Shown here: positions 20,876-31,418 of the stretch, one piece after another
Position numbering within the stretch: the stretch's first letter is position 1
How the letters are laid out: each line of letters opens with the position of its first letter
Assembly (NCBI GenBank): GCA_010645155.1
Contig: CM021319.1
Location: forward strand, 2,797,949-2,861,948
DNA from: Tigriopus japonicus
Lineage: Eukaryota > Arthropoda > Copepoda > Harpacticoida > Harpacticidae
Reading direction: 5' to 3'
DNA: 64,000 bases
Made by a program: the position numbers and the translations under genes
Notes under the pieces: model-generated
Told to the model about the DNA's origin: nothing
The model's input: only the letters and a program-made list of their open reading frames with translations
The model's database searches: none

Positions 20876-21598
20876 CCAATTTCATTGAACGACTGTTCCA
20901 TGCAACACGATCTTTGATTGTTGCATACTCAAGGTATTAATAACAAAAAAACGAGGTCGAGCCTGTGTTATTCGCCGAGTTCCAAAATACTTGTAGTCAG
21001 AGAGCAAGGAGCTCTCTTTGATCCTTTCTTTATGAGAAGGATTTGGGGCCTGACGTCACGAAGCTATCCAAAAACTAGGCCTCAAGTTTTCCTCTTTCCC
21101 CAAGGGTTTTCTCATTGGAGATTAAAAGCAGCGATGAGTGTCACATTAGCTTTTATGGCCCATTTGATTTTATTTCGTATTTGATAAAGCATTATTTTGC
21201 TAGATGTTATCTTTAATACAATCAAGACTTTGTTGGGACAAAATTATTGTTTATTCTGATAGACTACAGGACCCCTCAAGGCAGGCTTATTAAAATTTTT
21301 AGCTCCAGAGAGCACTATTACTAAATATGTTCAAAGGGAGAAATCTTGCGATTTTATTCTTCCATTTGATGTACTAAAAGGAAAACTTTTTATGAAATGG
21401 GATTATATCGCAAAATACAAATGATAATTATTCATAATTTTTATTGTGGGATCTCTGTCTCATTGTCCATAATTAACATCTTTAACAACCATAAAGAACA
21501 TAACTGTTATGAAATGTAATTCGTTGGAACACTACCCACGTCTAGTTTTATTCAGGTATAAATGCATTTCAAATGCTTCCGTTTTAAGGAACATGGTG

Positions 21599-22531
21599 TC
21601 AGGAATCAATGTTGCTATTTAAATCAATAACTGAGGTAACAAGGTCGCATTTCTCCACATAATCGATCATGAGAATGTTCAATGGCAGATGATTGTGTCG
21701 GATTTGGTGTAGTGTTTCCTTAGCAATCATTTTGTCACATGGTCTCGCCAATCGTTTCTCCAATGAACTAAATGGATTTCGTAGCAAAGTCGAGAGATTG
21801 AGCGTGAAAATGGCTTGGGATACAAATAACCTACGGATATCACGCGTTGTTAAGCCCTCAATCAGGAACGATTCCAAATCAGAGGCTTTTGTGGTATTGG
21901 CCCATGGATTGGGACAGGAATATCGAGGCCAAGCCCATGAAATATTGCAAAATCGGTTGAAATAATCACATATAACAATGACTTGAAGACCACGGGAATG
22001 TAAAAAGGTCAAGGATGGAACGTCTTGAAAAAATGGACAGAGTTTTGATTGGAAATGCTGAAGAACTAAATGCCGAAGTGAAGTCAAATCCACTTGATCG
22101 AGTCCATAGAAATGTTGAAAGTCTAAAATCACGACTTCTTTGGGATGGTCTTCCAAAAAAGATTGGATTTGCTTGAATATCTCAACCACAGGAGATCCAT
22201 ATAATGCATGTAAGATCTTGATCTCTTTGTCCTTGTCATTTTTAGACCTTTTGACGGCAGCAACCTTGCTCAATCTGAAGTCAAAGTATCGAACGCCCAA
22301 ATTTAGTTGTGCTAACCCATCCAATTTTTGGCACACAGCCCACCTGTATATGATGGATTTAGCCAAGGGACCAAATATTTTTGCCAAACTTTGCATTAAT
22401 CCGGGCTCATCTGGACCCACAGGTGATTTCTTGTCCAATGAATAAGTAAAAGAATTATGTGATCCAGGGATTGCCAATCGGCTCAAAGGACGATTCCGAA
22501 TCTCATCAGTCAGTTGTCCCATCCAATCCAT
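21599..22531 (-). CDS. PLC-X-domain (PLCXD-like) protein, intronless
   Basis: A 310-aa uninterrupted frame. His25 (IPGSHNSF) and His108 (ILHALYG) are the expected catalytic pair. RYFDFRLSKV (81-90) and VVILDFQHFYG are the conserved strands. SLEKRLARPCD near the end is shared with the paralogue. It aligns along its length with the gene at 19425-20875 but is continuous through SIIYRWAVCQ, exactly where that gene has its intron. No signal peptide or membrane segment is seen. The start ATG (MDWMGQ) lies 141 bp downstream of the LicD-type gene's stop, on the same strand. A cytosolic phosphodiesterase role is inferred from family. Confidence 0.9.
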   Translation of the reverse strand: MDWMGQLTDEIRNRPLSRLAIPGSHNSFTYSLDKKSPVGPDEPGLMQSLAKIFGPLAKSIIYRWAVCQKLDGLAQLNLGVRYFDFRLSKVAAVKRSKNDKDKEIKILHALYGSPVVEIFKQIQSFLEDHPKEVVILDFQHFYGLDQVDLTSLRHLVLQHFQSKLCPFFQDVPSLTFLHSRGLQVIVICDYFNRFCNISWAWPRYSCPNPWANTTKASDLESFLIEGLTTRDIRRLFVSQAIFTLNLSTLLRNPFSSLEKRLARPCDKMIAKETLHQIRHNHLPLNILMIDYVEKCDLVTSVIDLNSNIDS

Positions 22532-22672
22532 TTTATGAAATTGATCTCAAGGCACAATTTTTTTTCTCTAGCTCAAAACTCCACTATCTGTGCAAACAAT
22601 AAACACTCGCACAGCTGTCCTTGCGGAAAAGGCGGGAAATCAAAACTGGAAATCGACTCAAGAGAACCCAGT

Positions 22673-23480
22673 TTATTGAAACGGTAAAGCTGGTTGAGAA
22701 AGTGTTTCATTGAGGTCAAAATCCACACTAGCCCTGGATTCTCTTTGAATGTGGTCATAGGATTGCGTTTCACCCACTAGATCCCATTTTGGTCCGTAGG
22801 TTCTGGTCAAGTAACCCTTAGGATTATCCGGATAGATCAATTGAAAGTCCCCAAACCAACCCATTTTGGCTTGCTCCACATCTTTGACGTTGTACCACTC
22901 ATTGGGCCATAAGACTCTGGCTATCCTTTGACTTAATTCGTATTTGTTCTTGTGCTGAGTCATGACGAAGATATCACAAAATGGGTAACGATAATTTAGC
23001 AGCGAACAATTGGGCAGTTCTTCAGATTTGGATTCGTGAAATATCCGGAAACCAAAGGTTGAAGTTTCACGTAATTCTAAGCCGTAATCTCGCTTCAATT
23101 TAGCTACATTTTCAAGGAGATGGTTCACTTCAGTGTCTGGAATACATAGATCTAAATCGTCGTCCCACGGTATCAAGCCTTTATGTCGAATTAGACCTGA
23201 AAATATGAATTGCTGTTTGCCATTAAAATCGCAATGACTACAAATCATAAATTTTACCAAGAGTGGTTCCTCCAGATGTCCAATATTTGAAATCAAGGTC
23301 TTGGAACGCCTTGGAAATTTGGCGTCCCAGAAAGTAGACGTTTTTAACCACGGTTTTGGGTGTGAACTTCAATGGATTCTTAGGTTTAACACCACTATAG
23401 GAATCATTAGAGGCACATTCTTCTTCGAGGGTAGAGAAATATGTTGAAAAGTCCTCTAGCACGTCGTTTTCATTCTCCAT
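22673..23480 (-). CDS. LicD/fukutin-type phosphotransferase-like protein, two exons
   Basis: Exon 1 is 23480-23258 and exon 2 is 23196-22673, joined by donor GTAAAA and acceptor TTTTCAG. The junction restores TSGGTTLGLIRHKG. The product is 248 aa. The LicD core is clear: SGGTTLG (69-75), then GLIPWDDDLDLCIPD with the acidic WDDDLD motif at 85-90, which in this family binds metal and nucleotide-linked substrate. YPFCDIFVM is a later conserved strand. Relatives transfer phosphocholine or ribitol-phosphate to glycans. No N-terminal anchor is seen, unlike fukutin, so an upstream exon may be missing. A TTGCTTTAG acceptor at about 23486 suggests a 5'UTR intron. The stop codon overlaps an AATAAA (CAATAAA). 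Confidence 0.85.
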
Positions 23481-23556
23481 TTCACCTAAAGCAAAGCAAT
23501 AATTGAACACACGACAAAGCTTTATTATGGTAAAGAATCTCATCCCTTACTTTTCC

Positions 23557-24631
23557 CTAACATTCTGTGACAATGTCACAGTTCACAAAAGCCGCCCATG
23601 GATCAGGTTCTTTCCATTGGCTGTAATGAAATAGGCAAGTTGCTCCAAGGAGGTTGGTTATCCAATGAATTGAACGATGATGTTTTTCTTTTGATTTCCT
23701 GAAGAACGAGGACCTTAGTTTACCTTGCCATAGATCGATGCAACGAGGTCTAGATAGACGTTTCAAACGTCACATTCTGTAATTCCGACTGAGGAGACTT
23801 CTAAACAGGATGGAACGATTCATTGGCGAAATCGGATTCCTGATTTCCCCTAGGCCTTTTGGATCAGCTGACTCAGACTTTCTCAATACAGAAATATTTC
23901 AAGGGGAAAGTCACACAGTGGGCGAATTTCTGGGGTCGAAGCTACAAAAAAAAGGAGAATAAGGCAAATACCTTGAGGCCAGGGCTCCTGGAAGATGGCC
24001 CCGATCAAATAGAAATATTTTCAAAGAATTGCTATTTTTCAAATCAATCAACCAAGTCAATTTCAAATTTTACAGGCTCGTTTATGCTTTCAAAACATTG
24101 TGATGTGTGACGAAAGCGAACGAAATCGGACTTTGGCTAGGCCATATTAGAACTAGTGTTGTTGGTGAACCTGTGGTGGCTTTTTGGTTGAAATTATTGG
24201 TAAAATCTCTTTCAAATTGACATGAAAACCTGACTACAGAAAAGACAATTCGTGCATGATCTATGCCAAAATTACTGATGCGACCAAATACTGTTTTTCG
24301 GCCAAGTGTTGCCACATTTGCCCTTGTTTAGGTTTTTGGTCAAAAACTGCAACACAAGCTGACTTCCATATAAAAAGGAGAGACATAAACTGTGGGTAAA
24401 AAACGGCGACACTTTTTATTTGGTCACATCACTAGCCAAAATTCATCAGAAAAATTAAAACTTAAATAACAATAAAAATTCGATTTGGAGTTCCACTATC
24501 AACATTTAAGGCACTTAAGTTTGTCCCAAAAAGATGAATGACCGTTGCAATCTTCAAAAAAATGTGGTTTGTGGGAAATGTGAGCTGTTGCCGCTTGAAA
24601 TCCGCTAGATGGCGCACTTTTTGACCGTACT
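23557..24631. other. Upstream region of the LicD-type gene, no gene assigned
   Basis: A minus-strand frame (23766-23557) contains a possible splice donor (GGCAAGGTAAAC) and could be a 5' exon, but shows no domain. The rest has no recognisable content. Confidence 0.35.
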
Positions 24632-24676
24632 CTGTTATTATAGTGCTGGAACTATTACTTTACTACTATAATAACA
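24632..24676. repeat. Short perfect hairpin
   Basis: CTGTTATTATAGT (24632-24644) and its inverse ACTATAATAACAG (24664-24676) enclose a 19-base loop. Confidence 0.6.
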
Positions 24677-25284
24677 GTAATTGAAACAACAGCCGTATAC
24701 ATTTCGTCAATATTTTAGTTGGAGACAACCATGAGACCACCTCCGGAATGGGTAAAAAGAAAACTTCAGAATATTAATTTTAAGTATTTTCTAAATGTCC
24801 TTTTATCAATTTCTCTTTACCTCAAAACTCTCAAATGTTATGCAACCTAAAAATGATCTCTCCAGCTCAATAAATCACCGTGGTTATTCTATGACTATGA
24901 GTGACTTTTTAAGTCCAAAGGCAAGTTATTTGCTCTTTCTCCACATTTCTTTGCACTTTTAACCTTTTTTTGCATATTGTTTTGCACTTTTGGTACATTT
25001 TCCGCGTTTTAAATAAAAAAATAAGTTTTGGATGACCAAGCTAGAAAATATATCTTTCATCGACGGATACGTTTTAATGCCTTTCCGACATTTTTAGCGT
25101 CTTTTGTAGTAACGTATTAAAATAAGTAAACTCTTCAGTCAAAGCTATTTAGCACAAGATTACAACACAAGTTGCCAGAGCTACTGGACAAATTGCGACT
25201 TGGATGGACCTAAAAATGACTGTTTAAGTGATATTTTTTATTAATTTGAACCATTTTGACATAAGTTCCAAAACTCAAAAAGAT

Positions 25285-25445
25285 ATATATTTTTGCAATA
25301 TTGGAAAGCTATGTGAAATCTTTGGGACTTTGTTTTTTCATATACAAGTACCGTTTTTCGGCTTTTTGGAGTCAAAAATGGACCATCCAAAGTCAAATAA
25401 CTCAGCTGTTGCTGAATGAATTTTTATTCAATTTGAATTCATATG
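25285..25445 (+). repeat. Dispersed repeat, uninterrupted copy (empty MULE site)
   Basis: Matches 1005-1095 joined to 3055-3122. It reads GAGTCAAAAATGGACCATCC through the point where the other copy is split by the MULE, giving the pre-insertion sequence. Confidence 0.7.
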
Positions 25446-25859
25446 GTAGTTCTCATTGAGGAAAAAGCGTTGGAAAAAAAGAACCTGGATGACCTCCAGA
25501 AAACTCCATTAGGGGTCAGCAAAACTACCCCTAAAGATTCCTTGCTACCTGCTTTTAGGGGCGGTTGTACTTTTGGAAATTGGTTATTTTTTTATCTCGA
25601 GATTTTGATCATGTTCAGAAATAGCTGTTTCTTGCGAAAAAATCGAGTTGTAAATTTCTTGTACATAGTCAAAAACTCAGATGTGATATGTTGATGTTGT
25701 CCAATATGAAGAAGATAATATGAAGAGTTTATGATTTGAACAATAATATCGATGAAACCAAAAATATCTAAAAAAACCTGAAAAACCCAGAAACTAAAAC
25801 CCCAAAAAAACAGAAACGAATTATTTAATTCGTAATTCGTCATTCATTAATTAGTCATA

Positions 25860-25905
25860 CAATTGCAATTTCGTATTTGTAATTTTAATTACAATTACAT
25901 CACTG
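25860..25905. repeat. AATTAC-rich repeat fragment
   Basis: TAATTACAATTACATCAC matches the edge of the larger 31-bp array near 35.6 kb and a fragment at 38.5 kb. Confidence 0.55.
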
Positions 25906-25914
25906 TTCTGAAGA

Positions 25915-26114
25915 GGAAGCGAGAGTGGCCGCGCGTACTAATGCGTTTTTACGTGTATACAGTAAGAGCCGAGTGTAAGTGTTTCCCTAGACGGCGGATG
26001 TTCGAATCCTGCTGGGGATCGGATTGAAGCTGTCGGGAGTAATCCTTGTTCACAGGGAATCGCATTCCTTGTAGCGGTAGAAAATCCGCAACAACAACAA
26101 CAACAAAAAAAAAA
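25915..26114 (+). mobile_element. tRNA-derived SINE
   Basis: An A-box-like AGCGAGAGTGGCCG and a B-box-like TGTTCGAATCCTG are spaced as in a tRNA head. A tail of (CAA)n at 26089-26104 and an A-run at 26105-26114 follow. The fold does not complete a functional tRNA, so a SINE is the better call. The 5' limit is approximate. Confidence 0.7.
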
Positions 26115-27269
26115 TGCAAAAATGGGCAAATTTAAAAGGCAACAACATTTCAAACAGAAATATTGAGTAATTCAACAAGCTAGTGAACTTCATGTAAATA
26201 TATTCAAGTTATTCTAATCGTCATGTACCTTGACGTCAGGTACTTCAACTCATTCAATTTGGACATAATCAATCGAGATTGTACTATGAAAAACGACTCT
26301 GCTCAATAAAACAAATTGCGACAAAGTGGTAAGGGCCAACTTCAACAAAGTGGCCTACAACCCAATAAGGGGGACTGACCCAGTATGCCGTATCTGTCAA
26401 TATCTGTGTCTATAACAACCAAGAATTTCTCAAGTTGTCCCCAGTTTTTTATCTCTTAATGCCCAATCAAGTCAAATAACTAAAGTCTCAATACTATTTA
26501 CTGTATAATACTATATCACGGTGTTAGCATTTCGTATCAAATATGTCGAAGTACAATTTAGACAATTTCCTTTCATTCTCCTTCCAAGCCCAATGTATTC
26601 CAAATAAATCTTGATTTATCCAATTGTTCTATCGTTCAAGGCAATATCTACCAGCTTCCTTTCTCCACCTGAAGTGCATTTCACACCTTTGATGTTCAAG
26701 TTCAAAGGCACACCAACGAAGACCTTATTGAACGGACGTCCACGTTTTGTCGCTCCATTCCATCCCATTTTCAGTTTTTTGCCATATCCCAAGGAAAAAC
26801 ATCTCTGTTCCCTGGTGTTCAATCTCTCGGCTGAGCCATTCTACTTCCTTCCTTCATGCTCTGAAATTGGACGTCTCTCCTCGCTTTGTCTCGTTTCACG
26901 ACCGCCTGTCTGTCCTTTGACTGCATTCATGGAGGGAACGTTGAGCTCATTCCTGATCCCGATATTGAGAAGGGCAGATATGTGGCTTGTTTCCATTTGA
27001 ATCTATTTGCCAGTGTACCCTGGGGACCTGTCATCAAGTGAGCCTTGGAATTGCCATTCTTCTCGTCAAAGCCTCAGTCTTCTGTTGAGCTCGAGTGAGT
27101 GCTACTATTGGTCAACATTGTCGGTTAAGGGCCTCCAGAAAGTACGAGAGAGATTTGGAGAAGGATATTATCGTATGGAGTCAGCAGGCATTATATTATG
27201 TGCTCTACTAATGCTGCATTAATGAGATGAAGGAATGAGCACTTGGAGGTAAGAAAAAGAGAGAAGAGT
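26115..27269. other. Unassigned region
   Basis: A minus-strand region (about 27000-26616) is open apart from one stop and has a more balanced base composition than its surroundings (KMGWNGATKRGRPFNK), but shows no domain I recognise. Confidence 0.35.
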
Positions 27270-28364
27270 TAGAGCTCTATATTATAAAGAGTACAATCAT
27301 ATCCAACGCCATCTAGTTCATTCTGCTCGCAACTGCTCGCCGTTCCCAAAAGGATGCACGAGTACCCTCTAAGCTGAACAAATTTTCCAAAATATGAGAC
27401 CAAGATAGCAATTTTTGAGAAACTAAGGGGCCTAGAACCGTTATGAAGGGGTCCAAAATGAACTGTTAGTGTGTTTCAAATGAGTTAAGATTGCATTACT
27501 TGTAAAATTAGGTTTAAAACTTTAAAAGACATTAAGAGAATGAAAATCTATCCCCTTGGACATATTGATGCAAGTGGTGATGGCAACAATGTGATTGGAA
27601 ATGAAATTGCAGGGCTGCTGAATTCTCTTCCCTCTTGTGCTTGGCTGTCATGGTCATTGCTGAGAAAGAGCACAGGGAATTTTCTTCCTCTCTTGACTTC
27701 ACCCCTGACTGCAATTTAAACTTGCCCACCTACCCATTGATATGCAAGATCACAGGAGTAGCTGGTGGTGGCAAGCAGGGGAGTCCAGTCAAATGCTTGC
27801 TAGCTTCAGATGGCTTGCCCAGCTTGTCCACTGGCACTTGTTAAGAAGGGAACAGATAGGATTGCTGGGCCGGGCCAGCTTTCTCTCTCTCTCTCGCTCT
27901 CGCTCTCCACACTGAGCCCAGTGAACAAACAAGGAGGACTTGACTCAAAATTTCAGGGTTGAAAGGTGAAGAAAGGAAAACTCAACATTCTCCTCTCTAT
28001 CAATATTCTATCTGACACATTTTTATGGTAGGAGCCCTGATTGCGAACTTTTTCTCTGAAAAGCATTGATCAGAGTGAGGGGTGAGATTTTCATTTTTCT
28101 CTTGGTCTTTTAGGTTTTAAACTTAATTTTACAAGTAATTCAGCTTTGAAGCATTTGAAACACATTAATAGGTCATTTTGGACCCCTTCATTAAGGTTCT
28201 AGGCCCTTTACTTTCTCAAAAGTTGTTACCTTGTTCTCATATTTTGGAAAAGTTGTTCAGCTTAGAGGGTACTTTTGCATTGTTTTGGGAACGGCGAGCA
28301 GTTGCGAGCCAAATCAACTAGATGGCGTTGGATATGATTGTACTCTTTCTAATATAGAGCTCTA
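27270..28364. mobile_element. hAT-like non-autonomous element with TIRs of about 240 bp
   Basis: Ends start TAGAGCTCTATATT and stay inverted copies for about 240 bp, through ACAATCATATCCAACGCCAT, GGGTCCAAAATGA-like and TTACTTGTAAAATTA blocks. Flanks are AGAAGAGT and AGCAGAGT (7 of 8 identical), consistent with an 8-bp TSD. A CT/CG-rich microsatellite (about 27881-27908) lies inside. No transposase. Confidence 0.8.
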
Positions 28365-29079
28365 AGCAGAGTCAGATGCGACCTTTTTTATTTCTTTGTT
28401 TCGCATTTGTTGGAATACACTGCAAATGGGTTGAGAGCTACACATTTGCTGGCTTAACAAAGAAACGGAAAAGGCCTTGGACAACTTTTTTTGTCAACTA
28501 TGGTAATGTCTATTTTTTTTTAAGGGTGGAAAGTTATGTGAAAACACCAAAAGTGCATTTTGGGTAAGAACTGCTTATTTTGGCCTTTGATTCGTCAAAT
28601 AATTGATATCTTGACAAAAAAGATAGCGTCTTTTGTGTGATATATATACATATGTATTCATTCAATATGCTAGTGTAATACTTCGTGAATATGTAACAAG
28701 CATGTTTCCTAAGAAGATAAGGAAACCATTCAAAATGTTCGATGTAGAATAAGCTACGCTTGGTCATAGATAAATAAAATAGAGATATCTCAATTTTGAC
28801 GTCGACAAAACCGCCCTCTATGAGGGATTACCTAACAACATTGGTAAAAATGATTGTTTCATAAGGAACGTCATAGAGTGCGCCACCGTGTTTGTAACGC
28901 AAATATCCTTTTTGAAGTTCGATTCTCAGAGTCAATTCAGAAAATACAGCCTACGTCATCTAGAGGTCACGGATCTCCGCACTGTCACGGCGGTCTGCCT
29001 GCTTAGCTAGAATTGAGAAGTCTGGGGGTAGTTTGTGGCTTGGTTAAGAATCATGTTCATTTTGGAGAACAATCATAAT
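28365..29079. other. Unassigned sequence
   Basis: No gene or repeat identified. Confidence 0.4.
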
Positions 29080-29350
29080 CACAAAGCAAGTCAGTGGATT
29101 AGGAGTTTGAATATATTTTCCTTAACACAATCAAACAGCACAGTTTCAATTTTTTGACAGACATCACATGATTGGTTATTATTGAACCTTCGTTCACTTT
29201 TGTTTTACGGGTAATGTAAAAAATGACGTTTATCCCAATTATGTTGCATTTCATCATTAACTCCAGGCTGTCACGCAGGAAAATTAACACGGACTTGGTA
29301 ACGCGCCCTCACTTGATCCCACTCCACGTAATACCGTCCTCCTTGCCCCA
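29080..29350 (+). repeat. Dispersed repeat family A, copy 3
   Basis: Same order of blocks as 9660-9970: ACACAATCAAACAGCAC, ACTCCAGGCTGTCACGCAGG, and GCGCCCTCACTTGATCCCAC. Confidence 0.6.
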
Positions 29351-30689
29351 ACCTATGATGGATTTCACTGTCAAACTGATATAACATAATATACATATAA
29401 TAATAATATATGATATGACAAAAACTGTTATCTTTCACTAAGTTCCAAAGAGTGCCTGCAAGATTATATTCCCACTAGGGAAGCAAGGGTTTTCAATACA
29501 AGAAGTCGAGTACGAGCACGTAATTAATTCTGACATTTGCGAGATCTTTCCGAAAGCTCAAGTGTGTCAAGATACTTTTTTTACACGTGTAAATTTTCTA
29601 TTTTTGTGTTTAGTGTTACAAAATTTAAACACATTTCGACTAAATGATCAAGGAATTGAAAAATCAAAAGTATTGGTTAGATATTTTGAACAATACTTCA
29701 TCACTCTCAAAAAAATATGAAATATCTGCAGCTGCCTTTTTGCATTTCTAAACATTACATTTGACGTGAACCGAGCGATCATCAATAATGCTTAACCGAA
29801 AAGAACCAAATATACTAAAATGTCCACAAAAGGGGATTTATATTGAAGTTAAACATTTAAAACCGTAACCACAGTCATGTGCACAGAAAACTGCGCCATC
29901 TATTGAGGCAAATTGAAAATTTTATGGTTAAATTTGCAAGGTGTCAGTATGCCTTCAAAAACGACGCATCACATTAAACTTGCTTAAAATATACTGGACA
30001 AATTGGAGACCACAGACAAATTTATCAAATTATGTCGTTGTCAAAGAAATATTTTTGTAATATTAGTCCTATTTTTCAAATATTTTGGCCTTTTTGAGAA
30101 AACATATTTTTGATATTTTGTCACTTCTTGGAAAATATTTTTCCGGGTCCTAGTTATTACTATTTTTCGGCTTTTGCATCTAGCTACGCACTTAACGCCA
30201 CGTAAGTGAAGCCAAAAATGCTGTAGTGTTTGAGCGAAAATAAAATCAGCCGAAATTTCAAAATTTCGTTGATTCATTCTATTGAGTCTACATGAATGGG
30301 GCTACTAATAGCTACTAAACCACGAAATTGTATGCGAAAAACCATCACAGCAAATTTGTTCCGCATTTTGGCCATGACCTGAAAAACGGGCTCTTGCTTT
30401 GGTACTTAAGCCGTTTTCTTTTGCCATTTCCATTTTTGCAAAGCTAAGTGATAAAAAATCGACATCGAATTGTTCGATGGCGGAGTCGTGGGATTGGAGG
30501 CTGCCCGTTTTGATAAAAAACTGCCCATTGGACATGGTACACAAAATAGTTTATTCAACGCCGAGATTTTTCATCCGAAATGAAGTTTTTTTCCTTAGCC
30601 TTTCTCTATCTGGCAGTTCCAACGTAAAAAGTTCACGTTGATCTTAACAAAAAAGAAATACTTGGTTTGGACCGTTTTAGGTGGCGTCA
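29351..30689. other. AT-rich unassigned sequence
   Basis: Several T-rich frames on both strands, without domains. Confidence 0.4.
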
Positions 30690-30697
30690 ATCATCAG

Positions 30698-31410
30698 TAG
30701 AGCGGCCGAAAATATTTAATTAAATATAAAATATTTAATTTAAATATTTTGCGTTTTTTAGCAGTTTTTAAATATTTGGGCTTTTTCTTCCGAAATTAAA
30801 GGAAAATTCTCTTTTTTCATTGCAATATTTCAAGAATCTCCATAATTTTTGTAAATCTTTTGAAATTTTGACAAAAAAATCTGACCTTTCCAAAGACTAC
30901 ATTGTCAAAATCTTCAATTTTTTTCGACTCTTTTTGAGGGGAATAGGCAAATTCAAATCAAAAATATGCGTGATAAATAAATATTTCGGTCAGCTTGGTC
31001 TCGAAAATTACTTTAAGCTAAAACAGAAAACCGTAACTCCAACAAGAAAAAAATATATATGGAAACTCTGGTTTGAATATTCAACCAAACCTTAGGCAGT
31101 AAAATATTAATTAAATGTGAGGTAAAAATAGGGACTGTCTAGAATAACCAATTTTAATTGCATAATATGATTGTTTTGCACGAAAGATTTGTAATTTATA
31201 TTTCTGCCATTTCCAATTTTTCATCAAATATTTGGATTTTTTAATCAAAATTTTCAGAAATGCCAATTTATTGACCAAAACTCTTCACAAATTTAAATAT
31301 TTTTTAAATATTTGGTTGTGATTTAAATATTTTTTAAATATTTTGATGTTTTTTTCTTAAATATTATTTAAATATTTGGGCTTCAAAATTAAATATTTTC
31401 GGCCGCTCTA
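30698..31410. mobile_element. hAT-like MITE with perfect 8-bp TSD
   Basis: Flanked by ATCATCAG on both sides (30690-30697, 31411-31418). Inverted ends read TAGAGCGGCCGAAAATATTT. The interior is filled with AAATATTT words near both ends, giving motif-rich subtermini. No transposase. An 8-bp TSD fits hAT elements. Confidence 0.85.
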
Positions 31411-31418
31411 ATCATCAG

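Noticed and set aside
25915..26000. Functional tRNA gene
   Set aside because: A- and B-box-like words are present, but the cloverleaf does not close and a (CAA)n plus A tail follows, as in a SINE.
26616..27000. Minus-strand coding region with balanced composition
   Set aside because: One in-frame stop and no domain; not enough to call a gene.
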